Assembly (NCBI GenBank): GCA_002350065.1
Contig: DEDQ01000056.1
Location: forward strand, 16,557-33,750
DNA from: Ruminococcus flavefaciens
Lineage (GTDB): Bacteria > Bacillota > Clostridia > Oscillospirales > Ruminococcaceae
Direction of reading: 5' to 3'
Length of the DNA: 17,194 bases
Below, piece by piece: positions 1 to 6,392 of the stretch. The translations under genes and the position numbers were made by a program. The notes under the pieces were generated by a model, which worked only from the letters and a program-made list of their open reading frames with translations, did no database searches and was not told the DNA's origin. Each line of letters starts with the position of its first letter. Within the stretch, counting starts at the first letter, position 1.

Positions 1-243
1 CTTAGCGATAACGTCGTCGTAGCGCATATCCTCCTGCACGATGACCTCGTCAACGCCCTCAAGCGACTTATATAGAGCTATTCTCTCGTCGATAGTAGTT
101 GTGGGGAATTTGGTGCAGCGTATCATTTCCTTGTCGCTGAGACAGCCGACAACAACTCTGCCGTATTCAGCGGCGTGCCTGATGATATTGAGGTGTCCGG
201 CGTGGATAACGTCAGTGCAGAAGCAAGTATAAACTGTTTTCAT
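1..243 (-). CDS. Cytidylyltransferase-like protein, C-terminally truncated by the window edge
   Basis: The 81 visible N-terminal residues read MKTVYTCFCTDVIHAGHLNI and onward. They contain the HxGH nucleotide-binding signature (HAGH, residues 14-17) of the nucleotidyltransferase/cytidylyltransferase superfamily, which couples CTP to phosphorylated alcohols. The stretch KFPTTTIDERI followed by a GVDEVIVQ strand resembles the cytidylyltransferase module fused to or encoded with phosphoenolpyruvate mutase in phosphonate pathways; this is from memory of the family and not proven here. A glycerol-3-phosphate or phosphoethanolamine cytidylyltransferase is the alternative. The ATG at 241-243 is preceded by an AAAGGA-type ribosome binding site and a good minus-strand promoter. 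The rest of the gene lies left of the window, so the full domain architecture cannot be seen. Confidence 0.8.
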   Translation of the reverse strand, partial: MKTVYTCFCTDVIHAGHLNIIRHAAEYGRVVVGCLSDKEMIRCTKFPTTTIDERIALYKSLEGVDEVIVQEDMRYDDVIAK

Positions 244-314
244 TTCATTTTTCCTTTCCCGTTTCAGATAATATCGTTCTTTTGAATCTATGACAAAAAA
301 CGGTCAATATGAAT

Positions 315-343
315 ATTGTACCACAAACCGCATAAAAAATCAA
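315..343 (-). promoter_or_regulatory. Sigma-A-type promoter for the cytidylyltransferase-like gene
   Basis: On the minus strand, TTGATT (338-343) and TACAAT (315-320) are separated by exactly 17 bases. Transcription would start near 308, giving a leader of about 65 bases. The -10 is preceded by TTGTGG, as at two other promoters in the window. Confidence 0.75.
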
Positions 344-569
344 CAGCTAAAGCGGTGAAATTTGTTTTCCCGCTACTTATTAATAATAATGTTTAAAAAT
401 AGCAGCCGCAAAGCGCGATGATATGGGTATTTTTCCGGCAAAATGCACACACCTGAGCATATCCGTCCGCATTATGGTATCTCACGCAGCTCATGACCTG
501 CAATGTATTTACCGATTTATACTTGTTACAAGGCACTAACAAGTATTTTGATGATTTTCAAAATAATTA
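344..569. other. AT-rich divergent intergenic region
   Basis: The 434-base gap between the two divergent genes (244-677) holds two facing-away promoters and a 10-bp inverted repeat. Between about 344 and 518 I see no ORF, RNA gene or repeat. Confidence 0.6.
519..546. repeat. 10-bp perfect inverted repeat, possible operator
   Basis: The arms ATACTTGTTA (519-528) and TAACAAGTAT (537-546) are exact reverse complements separated by the 8 bases CAAGGCAC. The element ends 23 bases upstream of the -35 box of the yhfC-sdpR-sdpI promoter, a place typical for activators or distal operators. It is not followed by a T-run, so it is not a terminator. The bound protein is unknown; SdpR encoded in the operon is a possibility. 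Confidence 0.6.
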
Positions 570-598
570 TTGACAACGCATATTGCTTGTGGTATAGT
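570..598 (+). promoter_or_regulatory. Promoter of the yhfC-sdpR-sdpI operon
   Basis: TTGACA (570-575) and TATAGT (593-598) with a 17-base spacer; predicted start near 605. The leader is about 73 bases and contains a 6-bp inverted repeat, AGACGG (605-610) with CCGTCT (622-627), right at the expected transcription start. Confidence 0.8.
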
Positions 599-677
599 AT
601 ATTTAGACGGATATCAAAATACCGTCTTATATTAAGCTTAGTATTTAGATATTCATCAAATTAAAGGAGGTCGTATT

Positions 678-1484
678 ATGGATATCAGATTCTCAGCACC
701 GACTATCGCAGGATATGCCGTAAGCGGCGTAATAATGATGCTAATTCCGATAGCAGTATTAATCATATGGCATAAACGGACGCACACAAAGCTCAAACCC
801 ACGCTCGTCGGAGCTATAATATTTCCGGTTTTTGCTCTCGCGCTGAAAGCGCTCCCCGCATATCCGCTGTACTTTGGAAATAGCGCTATATCGCAAAAAA
901 TAAACGCAACTTCGTGGCTGTACTATCTTATTGCCGGACTGCTTGCAGGTCTTTTCGAGGAGACCGGACGCTTCATCGCATTCAGGTATCTTCTGAAAAA
1001 GGATACATCACGCCGCACAGCTATTTCCTACGGAATAGGACACGGCGGCATAGAAGCTCTCTATTTCGGCTGGACAACGCTCTCACTGATAATACTTGCG
1101 CTGCTCATAAACAGCGGAAGGACTGACGAGCTCACGAAGGATATACCCGCAGAAATGCTCCCGCAGACTATGGAAAAGCTGAAAGGCTACGCTGAAATAA
1201 CATTCGGCAAGTCGATGCTTGGCATATGTGAACGCATTTCCGCAATGATGATGCAAACCGGACTTTCGATACTTGTATTCAAGGCTGTACGCGACAAAAA
1301 GTCGGTATGGCTGTATCCCCTCGCGATGCTTATTCACACGGCTATCGACTTCACCTGCATATTCTATGACAGCTGCCCGATAGTATTCGAGGCAGGATTT
1401 ATGCTCTCAGCAGCCGCAGCGCTCCTTATCGCGATACGCTTAGTATACAATAAGATGCCGGAAGAAAAGGAGGCAATACAATGA
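678..1484 (+). CDS. YhfC family putative intramembrane metalloprotease
   Basis: This 268-residue polytopic membrane protein has about seven hydrophobic segments. The YhfC family is related to CPBP/Abi-type glutamic intramembrane proteases. Seen here: the paired acidic motif FEETGR (93-98, E94 and E95), the GIGHGGIEA motif (119-127, H122 and E126), and a late LIHTAIDF motif (219-225 region, H220 and D224), all within or next to membrane helices as expected for an in-membrane active site. The start is set by AAGGAGG seven bases upstream. The stop overlaps the start of the ArsR-type gene (ATGA), so the two are translationally coupled. Relatives of this superfamily are linked to peptide processing and bacteriocin immunity; that role here is inferred from the sdpRI neighbours. 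Substrate unknown. Confidence 0.85.
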   Translation: MDIRFSAPTIAGYAVSGVIMMLIPIAVLIIWHKRTHTKLKPTLVGAIIFPVFALALKALPAYPLYFGNSAISQKINATSWLYYLIAGLLAGLFEETGRFIAFRYLLKKDTSRRTAISYGIGHGGIEALYFGWTTLSLIILALLINSGRTDELTKDIPAEMLPQTMEKLKGYAEITFGKSMLGICERISAMMMQTGLSILVFKAVRDKKSVWLYPLAMLIHTAIDFTCIFYDSCPIVFEAGFMLSAAAALLIAIRLVYNKMPEEKEAIQ

Positions 1485-1759
1485 AAGACGTTTGGAACGC
1501 AATGGCTGACCCGACAAGACGGCAGATACTGACAATGCTGCAAAACGGAGACATGACTGCCGGCGAGATAAGCGAGAAATTCGACATCTCCGCGGCAACG
1601 ATATCACATCATCTGAAGATACTCCGCGAAGCAGGACTTGTAACATCGGAAAAGGAAAAGCAGACTATAACATACAGACTTAACATAACAGTATTTCAGG
1701 ACTTCCTGAAAGGCATTGCCGACGTATTCGGCATGAAAGGAGAAAATCATGAAAAATAA
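1481..1759 (+). CDS. sdpR: SdpR-type ArsR family autorepressor
   Basis: A 92-residue winged-helix DNA-binding protein of the ArsR superfamily. The N-terminus (WNAMADPTRRQILTML, residues 5-20) is the typical first helix, followed by the HTH around 26-48 (GEISEKFDISAATISHHLKI) and a wing near 51-68. There are no cysteines and no ELCVCDL metal site, so it is not a classical metal sensor. In Bacillus subtilis the ArsR-type SdpR represses the sdpRI operon and is held at the membrane by SdpI when SdpC toxin is bound; this gene lies directly before an SdpI family gene with an 11-base overlap, the same pairing. It starts inside the yhfC stop codon with AAAGGAGG seven bases upstream. It probably represses the promoter at 570-598; that is inference. 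Confidence 0.85.
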   Translation: MKDVWNAMADPTRRQILTMLQNGDMTAGEISEKFDISAATISHHLKILREAGLVTSEKEKQTITYRLNITVFQDFLKGIADVFGMKGENHEK

Positions 1760-2423
1760 AGCATTAAAGAAGCTCACAGCAGCAATAATCATCATAGGCA
1801 TAGCAAACCTCATCGCATCGGCAATATTCGTCCTCACGATGCCGGATACAGTTCCGGTGCATTTCAACACTTCGTTTGAGTGTGACCGTGAAGGCTCAAG
1901 ATGGGTCGGACTTATAGCTCCGGCGATAATCGCTATAGTATTCCCGCTCTGCATGATCGGCGAGAAAAAAACAGGCAACGCTGAGAAAAACGCAAAGCCG
2001 CTCACAATAATCCTGACATTCATCGACATAATGGTAATAGGCATGAACTGGTTCATTCTCATGATAATGAAGTCCGGAGCCGAAATAGGCGATAAGATAC
2101 CCAATCATTTTGAAGTTATATCCGTACTCATATTCGGACTGCTCTTCGTTATAATGGGAAACTATCTGCCAACAGTACGCCAGAACAAGACCCTCGGCAT
2201 CAAGCTCCCGTGGACGCTCAAAAACGAGAAATGCTGGGACGCAACTCACAGATTCACCGGAAAGATATGGGTACTCGTAGGAATCATCATGCTTGCAGTA
2301 ACATTTATCCTGAAGCTTGCGGGAGTTGAAAGCTTTGTCCCGTTCATCATCATGCTTCTTGCATCTCCTGCGGTCTCTGTAATGATCCCGACGATTTACG
2401 CATACCAGCACAGAAACGACTGA
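1749..2423 (+). CDS. sdpI: SdpI family membrane protein (DUF1648 plus SdpI domains)
   Basis: A 224-residue integral membrane protein with about six hydrophobic segments. The N-terminal DUF1648 region holds the typical MPDTVPVHFN motif (31-40) after the first helix. The C-terminal SdpI domain carries GNYLPTVRQNKTLGIKLPWT (137-156) followed by W163 and THR (166-168), the conserved family core. SdpI of B. subtilis gives immunity to the SdpC cannibalism toxin and sequesters SdpR at the membrane. No sdpABC toxin genes are visible here, so protection against a foreign peptide or a general envelope role is more likely than self-immunity. It is the last gene of the operon, with its start 11 bases inside sdpR and AAAGGAGA five bases upstream, and a strong terminator follows the stop. 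Confidence 0.88.
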   Translation: MKNKALKKLTAAIIIIGIANLIASAIFVLTMPDTVPVHFNTSFECDREGSRWVGLIAPAIIAIVFPLCMIGEKKTGNAEKNAKPLTIILTFIDIMVIGMNWFILMIMKSGAEIGDKIPNHFEVISVLIFGLLFVIMGNYLPTVRQNKTLGIKLPWTLKNEKCWDATHRFTGKIWVLVGIIMLAVTFILKLAGVESFVPFIIMLLASPAVSVMIPTIYAYQHRND

Positions 2424-2433
2424 TAGCATCAGC

Positions 2434-2464
2434 AAACCGCGTCATTTCCGATGACGCGGTTTTT
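2434..2464 (+). terminator. Rho-independent terminator of the yhfC-sdpR-sdpI operon
   Basis: Stem AAACCGCGTCAT (2434-2445), loop TTCCG, stem ATGACGCGGTTT (2451-2462), with a run of five T at 2460-2464. A 12-bp perfect GC-rich stem starting 10 bases after the sdpI stop. Confidence 0.92.
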
Positions 2465-2469
2465 CCGCC

Positions 2470-2498
2470 TTGACAGCATCATTTATTTGTGGTATAAT
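2470..2498 (+). promoter_or_regulatory. Consensus promoter of the XRE-cupin / acyl-CoA synthetase operon
   Basis: TTGACA (2470-2475), 17-base spacer, TATAAT (2493-2498): a perfect match to the vegetative consensus. Start expected near 2505. This rules out upstream in-frame starts of the XRE-cupin gene, since they would lie before the promoter. Confidence 0.9.
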
Positions 2499-2528
2499 AT
2501 ATATTGTTTACTTATCAATCCAATAAAC

Positions 2529-2533
2529 GGAGG
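2529..2533 (+). promoter_or_regulatory. Ribosome binding site fixing the XRE-cupin start at 2541
   Basis: GGAGG lies seven bases before ATG 2541. The reading frame is open back to 2451, inside the preceding terminator, but only this ATG has a ribosome binding site. Confidence 0.85.
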
Positions 2534-2540
2534 TTGCACT

Positions 2541-3086
2541 ATGGAAAGCATTATTGAGATCGCTGCACGCATACGCGAGCTGCGTGAGGTATGCGACTAC
2601 ACACAGGAAAAGCTTGCAGAAGAGCTCGGCATCACAGCTGAACAGTACGCGAGCTATGAAGAGAACGGAGATTTTCCGATAAGCATCATTTACGAAATAG
2701 CCAACAAGTTCCGAGTCGACTTCAACGAACTCATAACCGGCGAAACAAGCCGTATAGATACATATCAGGTCGTGCGCCGCGGTTTCGGAAAAACCGTGAG
2801 CCGCTTCCCGGGCTACCGCTTCAAGGATCTTGCATTCCGCTATGCCGACAAGATCATGCAGCCGCTGCTCGTAACACTCGAGCCCTCAGATGAGCCTGCA
2901 AAGCTCGTTACCCACGCAGGACAGGAATTCAACCTCGTACTCAAGGGAAGCATCGCAGTTATTTTTGAGGACAAGGAAATAATCCTCAATGAAGGAGATT
3001 CTATATATTTCAATCCCACATATCCGCACGGTCAGCGCTGCCACGGCGATTCCAAGGCACGCTTCCTGACCATGATAGCAGAATAA
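2541..3086 (+). CDS. XRE family regulator with C-terminal cupin domain
   Basis: A 181-residue cytoplasmic regulator. The XRE helix-turn-helix spans about residues 6-66 (IRELREVCDYTQEKLAEELG, then the recognition helix around ITAEQYASYEENG). A linker leads to a small cupin beta-barrel at about 108-180, with the first cupin motif H125, E129 and G136 and the second motif EGDSIYFNPTYPHG (151-164, H163). Proteins of this class bind a small ligand in the barrel to control DNA binding. It is the first gene of a two-gene operon, 27 bases before an acyl-CoA synthetase, so it probably regulates that gene in response to a substrate or product; the ligand is not known. The start at 2541 is chosen over the longer frame because the promoter lies at 2470-2498. 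Confidence 0.9.
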   Translation: MESIIEIAARIRELREVCDYTQEKLAEELGITAEQYASYEENGDFPISIIYEIANKFRVDFNELITGETSRIDTYQVVRRGFGKTVSRFPGYRFKDLAFRYADKIMQPLLVTLEPSDEPAKLVTHAGQEFNLVLKGSIAVIFEDKEIILNEGDSIYFNPTYPHGQRCHGDSKARFLTMIAE

Positions 3087-3113
3087 GGGAACAATAAAGG
3101 AGTAATAAAAATC

Positions 3114-4787
3114 ATGCTTTTAGATCGCTATCTGCCCCGTATCGAATTCGATTCCTACGAGGATTTCAAAGAGAATTACCGCGTAAATGTACCGGAGAAC
3201 TTCAACTTCGGCTGGGATATCGTCGATGAGTGGGCAAAGCAGGAGCCCGAGAAGAAAGCAATGCTCTGGCTCAGTCACGACAAAAAGGAACGCACATTCA
3301 CATTCACGGATATATCAAAGCTCTCGAATCAGACTTGTCATTATTTCCGTAGTCTCGGACTCAAAAAGGGCGATGTAGTTCTTCTGATACTTCGCCGCCG
3401 CTGGGAATACTGGGTAATCGCCACGGCACTGCATAAGCTCGGAATAATCCTTATCCCCGGAAACCTCCTCTTCACCACGCACGACATCGCATACCGCGGC
3501 AACATGGCAGAGATATCGGCAATAGTTGCGTGCGACGATGAATACATACGCGGACAGATCGACGGAGCCGCTCCGCAGATAAAGACGCTCCGCAAGAGAA
3601 TTGCCGTAGCCGAGCCCCGCGAGGGCTGGGACTACTTCGAGGACGAGATCGCAAAGTATCCGGATACATTCGAGCGTCCCACCGGAGATGAGGCTACAAA
3701 GGCAACAGACACAATGCTCATCTACTTTACTTCCGGCTCAACGGGAATGCCCAAGATGGTATGCCACAACTTCGCACACCCGCTCGGACATATCGTAACA
3801 GCAAAATACTGGCATCAGGTACAGGAGAACAAGCTCCATATGTCCATATCCGATTCCGGCTGGGCAAAGTTCGGCTGGGGCAAATTCTACGGACAGTGGA
3901 TATGCGGCGCTGTACAGTTCGTATATGACTTCACAGGAAGATTCAACGCAAAGGATATGCTCGAGGTCATAAGCGCCCACAAGCTTACAACATTCTGCGC
4001 ACCTCCTACGATGTACCGTTTCATGCTTCAGGAGGACATGAGCAAGTACGACCTCTCAACTATCGAGAACTTCTGCAATGCAGGCGAGCCTCTCAATCCT
4101 GAGGTATTCAACCGCATTTACGAGCTCACAGGAAAGAAGATGCGCGAGGGCTTCGGTCAGAGCGAGGGAACGGTCCTTATCGCAAATTTCCCGTGGATAG
4201 ACCCCAAGCCCGGCTCGACCGGCAAGCCCTCGCCGCTGTATAATATCCACCTGCTCCGTCCTGACGGAACAGAGTGCGAAGACGGTGAAGAGGGAAGCAT
4301 CATGGTCTGCGGCATACAGAAACAGCACCCGACAGGACTTTTCTGTGCATACTACAAGAATCCCGAGCTGACCGAGGCTGTACTCGGCGGCGAGAATTAC
4401 GATACAGGCGACGTTGCATGGCGCGATTCACGCGGCTACTACTGGTTTGTAGGACGCAACGACGACGTTATCAAGTGCTCCGGCTACCGTATCGGACCCT
4501 TCGAGATAGAAAGTGCACTCCTCACCCACCCCGCTGTAGTTGAATCAGCCATCACAGGCGCTCCCGACCCGATACGCGGACAGATAGTAAAGGCTACAGT
4601 CGTACTCGCCAAGGGCTATACGCCCTCACCGGAGCTCACAAAGGAGCTTCAGGACCACGTTAAGCGTGAGACTGCACCATACAAGTATCCTCGAGTTATC
4701 GAGTACGTAGACGAGCTTCCAAAGACGCTCGGCGGCAAGATAAAGCGTGCCCAGATACGTCACACAGACGAAGAAGCCGCAAAATAA
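3114..4787 (+). CDS. AMP-forming acyl-CoA synthetase
   Basis: A 557-residue ANL-superfamily enzyme that activates a carboxylic acid through an acyl-AMP to an acyl-CoA, in the cytoplasm. All core motifs are visible: the phosphate-binding loop YFTSGSTGMPK (204-214), the aromatic/adenine motif GFGQSEG (346-352), YDTGD (429-433), the hinge region GRNDDVIKCSGYRIGPFEIE (447-466), and the C-terminal catalytic lysine in GGKIKR (K542). Length and layout fit the medium-chain or acetyl/propionyl-like group rather than long-chain FadD. The true substrate cannot be read from sequence. AAAGGAG lies 11 bases before the ATG, a rather long spacing, but no better start is seen. It is co-transcribed with the XRE-cupin gene upstream and ends at a terminator. 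Confidence 0.9.
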   Translation: MLLDRYLPRIEFDSYEDFKENYRVNVPENFNFGWDIVDEWAKQEPEKKAMLWLSHDKKERTFTFTDISKLSNQTCHYFRSLGLKKGDVVLLILRRRWEYWVIATALHKLGIILIPGNLLFTTHDIAYRGNMAEISAIVACDDEYIRGQIDGAAPQIKTLRKRIAVAEPREGWDYFEDEIAKYPDTFERPTGDEATKATDTMLIYFTSGSTGMPKMVCHNFAHPLGHIVTAKYWHQVQENKLHMSISDSGWAKFGWGKFYGQWICGAVQFVYDFTGRFNAKDMLEVISAHKLTTFCAPPTMYRFMLQEDMSKYDLSTIENFCNAGEPLNPEVFNRIYELTGKKMREGFGQSEGTVLIANFPWIDPKPGSTGKPSPLYNIHLLRPDGTECEDGEEGSIMVCGIQKQHPTGLFCAYYKNPELTEAVLGGENYDTGDVAWRDSRGYYWFVGRNDDVIKCSGYRIGPFEIESALLTHPAVVESAITGAPDPIRGQIVKATVVLAKGYTPSPELTKELQDHVKRETAPYKYPRVIEYVDELPKTLGGKIKRAQIRHTDEEAAK

Positions 4788-4794
4788 GCTATAC

Positions 4795-4833
4795 AAAAAA
4801 GCAGGCAGATACCGGAGAGTATCTGCCTGTTTT
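4795..4833. terminator. Bidirectional terminator between convergent operons
   Basis: Stem CAGGCAGATAC (4802-4812), loop CGGAGA, stem GTATCTGCCTG (4819-4829), followed by TTTT on the plus strand. On the minus strand the same stem is followed by a T-run (the six A at 4795-4800). It can therefore end both the synthetase operon and the minus-strand PAP2/XRE operon, whose last codon is at 4839. Confidence 0.9.
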
Positions 4834-4838
4834 CTATA

Positions 4839-5456
4839 TTATCGCTCTCCTGCCGGCGAGATAAGGAGAATAGCCCCCTTGACGACAAGGAGAAAAAAAG
4901 TGACCGTAACAGCATACGGAGCCTTTATCATTGTCAGGAACAAAACACAAATAATGCTCAGGATAAACGAAACCGCTGTAATTATCCTGCGTCCGCTTTT
5001 TATTTTCATGTGGTTCAGAATCACCTTAACAATGCCCGCAATAATTATCGCAGCAAATATACACCAGCATATACAGCCGCTCAGCATGGAAGAACGTGTA
5101 TAGGCGAGCAGCTCCACAGCAGCAATGCTTCCATTCATTTTTTTAGGAAAAAGCGGCAGGAGCACCGACATTATATTCATGACATCAACAATGCCGACCA
5201 ACATATCTGTAAGGTTTTCATGGTTTGATCTGTTTTCACTGCTGGCAGCGGTGATAAGCTCTTCCGACGACAGAAGGTCATCAATTGTAACCGAAAAGAA
5301 GCGGGATATTTCCTTTAGCGAATCAATACTCGGATAGCCTTTACCCAACTCCCATTTTGATATTGCTGTTCGGGATACGAACAATTCTTTGGCAAGCTCC
5401 TCCTGAGTAAGCCCGTGTTTTTTTCTAAGTTCCTGTAATTTTTCATGGAATTCCAT
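4839..5456 (-). CDS. Membrane-anchored XRE family regulator
   Basis: A 205-residue protein with an N-terminal helix-turn-helix (about 4-62: LQELRKKHGLTQEELAKELF, then VSRTAISKWELGKGYPS) joined to a hydrophobic C-terminal half. Likely membrane segments lie at about 86-103, 127-147, 158-176 and 180-199. XRE proteins with membrane tails are common in Firmicutes and are thought to regulate at the membrane in response to envelope signals. The HTH match is certain; the signal and targets are unknown. It starts three bases after the stop of the PAP2 gene with GGAGA eight bases upstream, so the two form an operon. Codon use has more T-ending codons than the flanking operons. It ends six bases before a bidirectional terminator. 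Confidence 0.85.
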   Translation of the reverse strand: MEFHEKLQELRKKHGLTQEELAKELFVSRTAISKWELGKGYPSIDSLKEISRFFSVTIDDLLSSEELITAASSENRSNHENLTDMLVGIVDVMNIMSVLLPLFPKKMNGSIAAVELLAYTRSSMLSGCICWCIFAAIIIAGIVKVILNHMKIKSGRRIITAVSFILSIICVLFLTMIKAPYAVTVTFFLLVVKGAILLISPAGER

Positions 5457-5459
5457 TTA

Positions 5460-6131
5460 TTATTCTCCGTTTAGTCTTTTTGGTGCGTCAGCGGTCTGAG
5501 CTGAAAACATATAAAAAAGAAACATACCCGAGCTCAGCAGAACTGAGCCTATGATATCGGTCAGCCAATGAACACCGGAAATCGTTCTTCCAGCGACCAT
5601 AAACATTGTGAACAGAACCGCAAACGTATTGATGATATATTTTAGCCTGATATCTTTCACTCTGCGGTTTGCCTGAAAACACAGTGTCGGCATCACACTG
5701 AGCACAAGCAAGGTAGTTGAAGAAGGATATGAAGCCTCCATACGTCCTTCTATCAATACAGGTCTGTAATTCAGGGGTATCATCTCAAAGATAAGATATG
5801 CGAATATCACAGCTGTATAGTATACTCCCAATAAAATGATATTCTTATCGACCTTGAGGAGGCTTCTTCTCAGAACGAGCTGTACAAGGCCTATGCCAGC
5901 AAATATCAGACATATAAATATGGGAACCAGTCCAAGCCAGTCAGTAATAGTATAGAGCCACATATGTTCACCTGTAAGCTTGTGGAACCATACATTCAGC
6001 GAAGCAAAGCCAATGTCAGTTTCATTCAGACCAACAGGCTGAACGTCAGCCGAGCGGAGCATTGCTGTCCATAAGATAAACAAAGCAGTCATGAACAGCC
6101 CTGCCAATAGTGTTTTTTTGTTTTTTTCCAT
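5460..6131 (-). CDS. PAP2 family phosphatase-like membrane protein
   Basis: A 223-residue protein with about six membrane helices. PAP2 enzymes hydrolyse lipid phosphates such as undecaprenyl or phosphatidyl phosphates on the outer face of the membrane. Seen: an NYRP motif (121-124, first-motif Arg-Pro), YPSST (135-139) at the place of the second motif PSGH, and GRTISGVHWLTD (181-192) as the third motif with R182, nucleophile H188 and D192 in the correct spacing. The second-motif histidine is replaced, so activity may be altered; similar YPSSTT variants may be a normal subfamily. Codons 2-7 contain two A7 tracts split by one C. The ATG has AAAGGA nine bases upstream. First gene of the operon with the XRE regulator; divergent from the SulP gene. 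Confidence 0.82.
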   Translation of the reverse strand: MEKNKKTLLAGLFMTALFILWTAMLRSADVQPVGLNETDIGFASLNVWFHKLTGEHMWLYTITDWLGLVPIFICLIFAGIGLVQLVLRRSLLKVDKNIILLGVYYTAVIFAYLIFEMIPLNYRPVLIEGRMEASYPSSTTLLVLSVMPTLCFQANRRVKDIRLKYIINTFAVLFTMFMVAGRTISGVHWLTDIIGSVLLSSGMFLFYMFSAQTADAPKRLNGE

Positions 6132-6175
6132 AACTCTGTGTCCTTTCAGAAAAATCGCCTATTCCGGCTGTTCTA

Positions 6176-6204
6176 ATAGTAACACAGAGAGCTAAAACAG
6201 TAAA
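6176..6204 (-). promoter_or_regulatory. Possible promoter of the PAP2/XRE operon
   Basis: On the minus strand, TTTACT (6199-6204) and TACTAT (6176-6181) have a 17-base spacer and lie about 45 bases before the start codon. Each box matches the consensus at four of six positions, so this is tentative. Confidence 0.4.
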
Positions 6205-6338
6205 GGATCGCATAGGAGCATTGGTGATACTTATCGTGTCATTGCCGATAATACGCTATTTTCCGGAAGTCCGGAGTCCATTCTGATACACGCTTTTTCA
6301 TTCATTATATCACATCGGGACAGATATATCAAGGCGAT

Positions 6339-6367
6339 TTGACATAGCTCGCGGCAAATGCTATAAT
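6339..6367 (+). promoter_or_regulatory. Consensus promoter of the SulP gene
   Basis: TTGACA (6339-6344), 17-base spacer, TATAAT (6362-6367), with an extended -10 TG two bases upstream of the -10 box (TGCTATAAT). Start expected near 6374, leaving a leader of about 19 bases. Confidence 0.9.
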
Positions 6368-6392
6368 ATTAAAAAATCGACGGGAGGTAATC

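Noticed and set aside
1896..2435. 179-codon open frame on the minus strand across sdpI
   Set aside because: Its translation is rich in Tyr, His, Cys and Arg with no domain or ribosome binding site, and it is fully antisense to a recognised gene.
2451..2540. Longer N-terminus for the XRE-cupin gene
   Set aside because: It would overlap the preceding terminator and include the gene's own promoter; the ATG at 2541 has a proper ribosome binding site.
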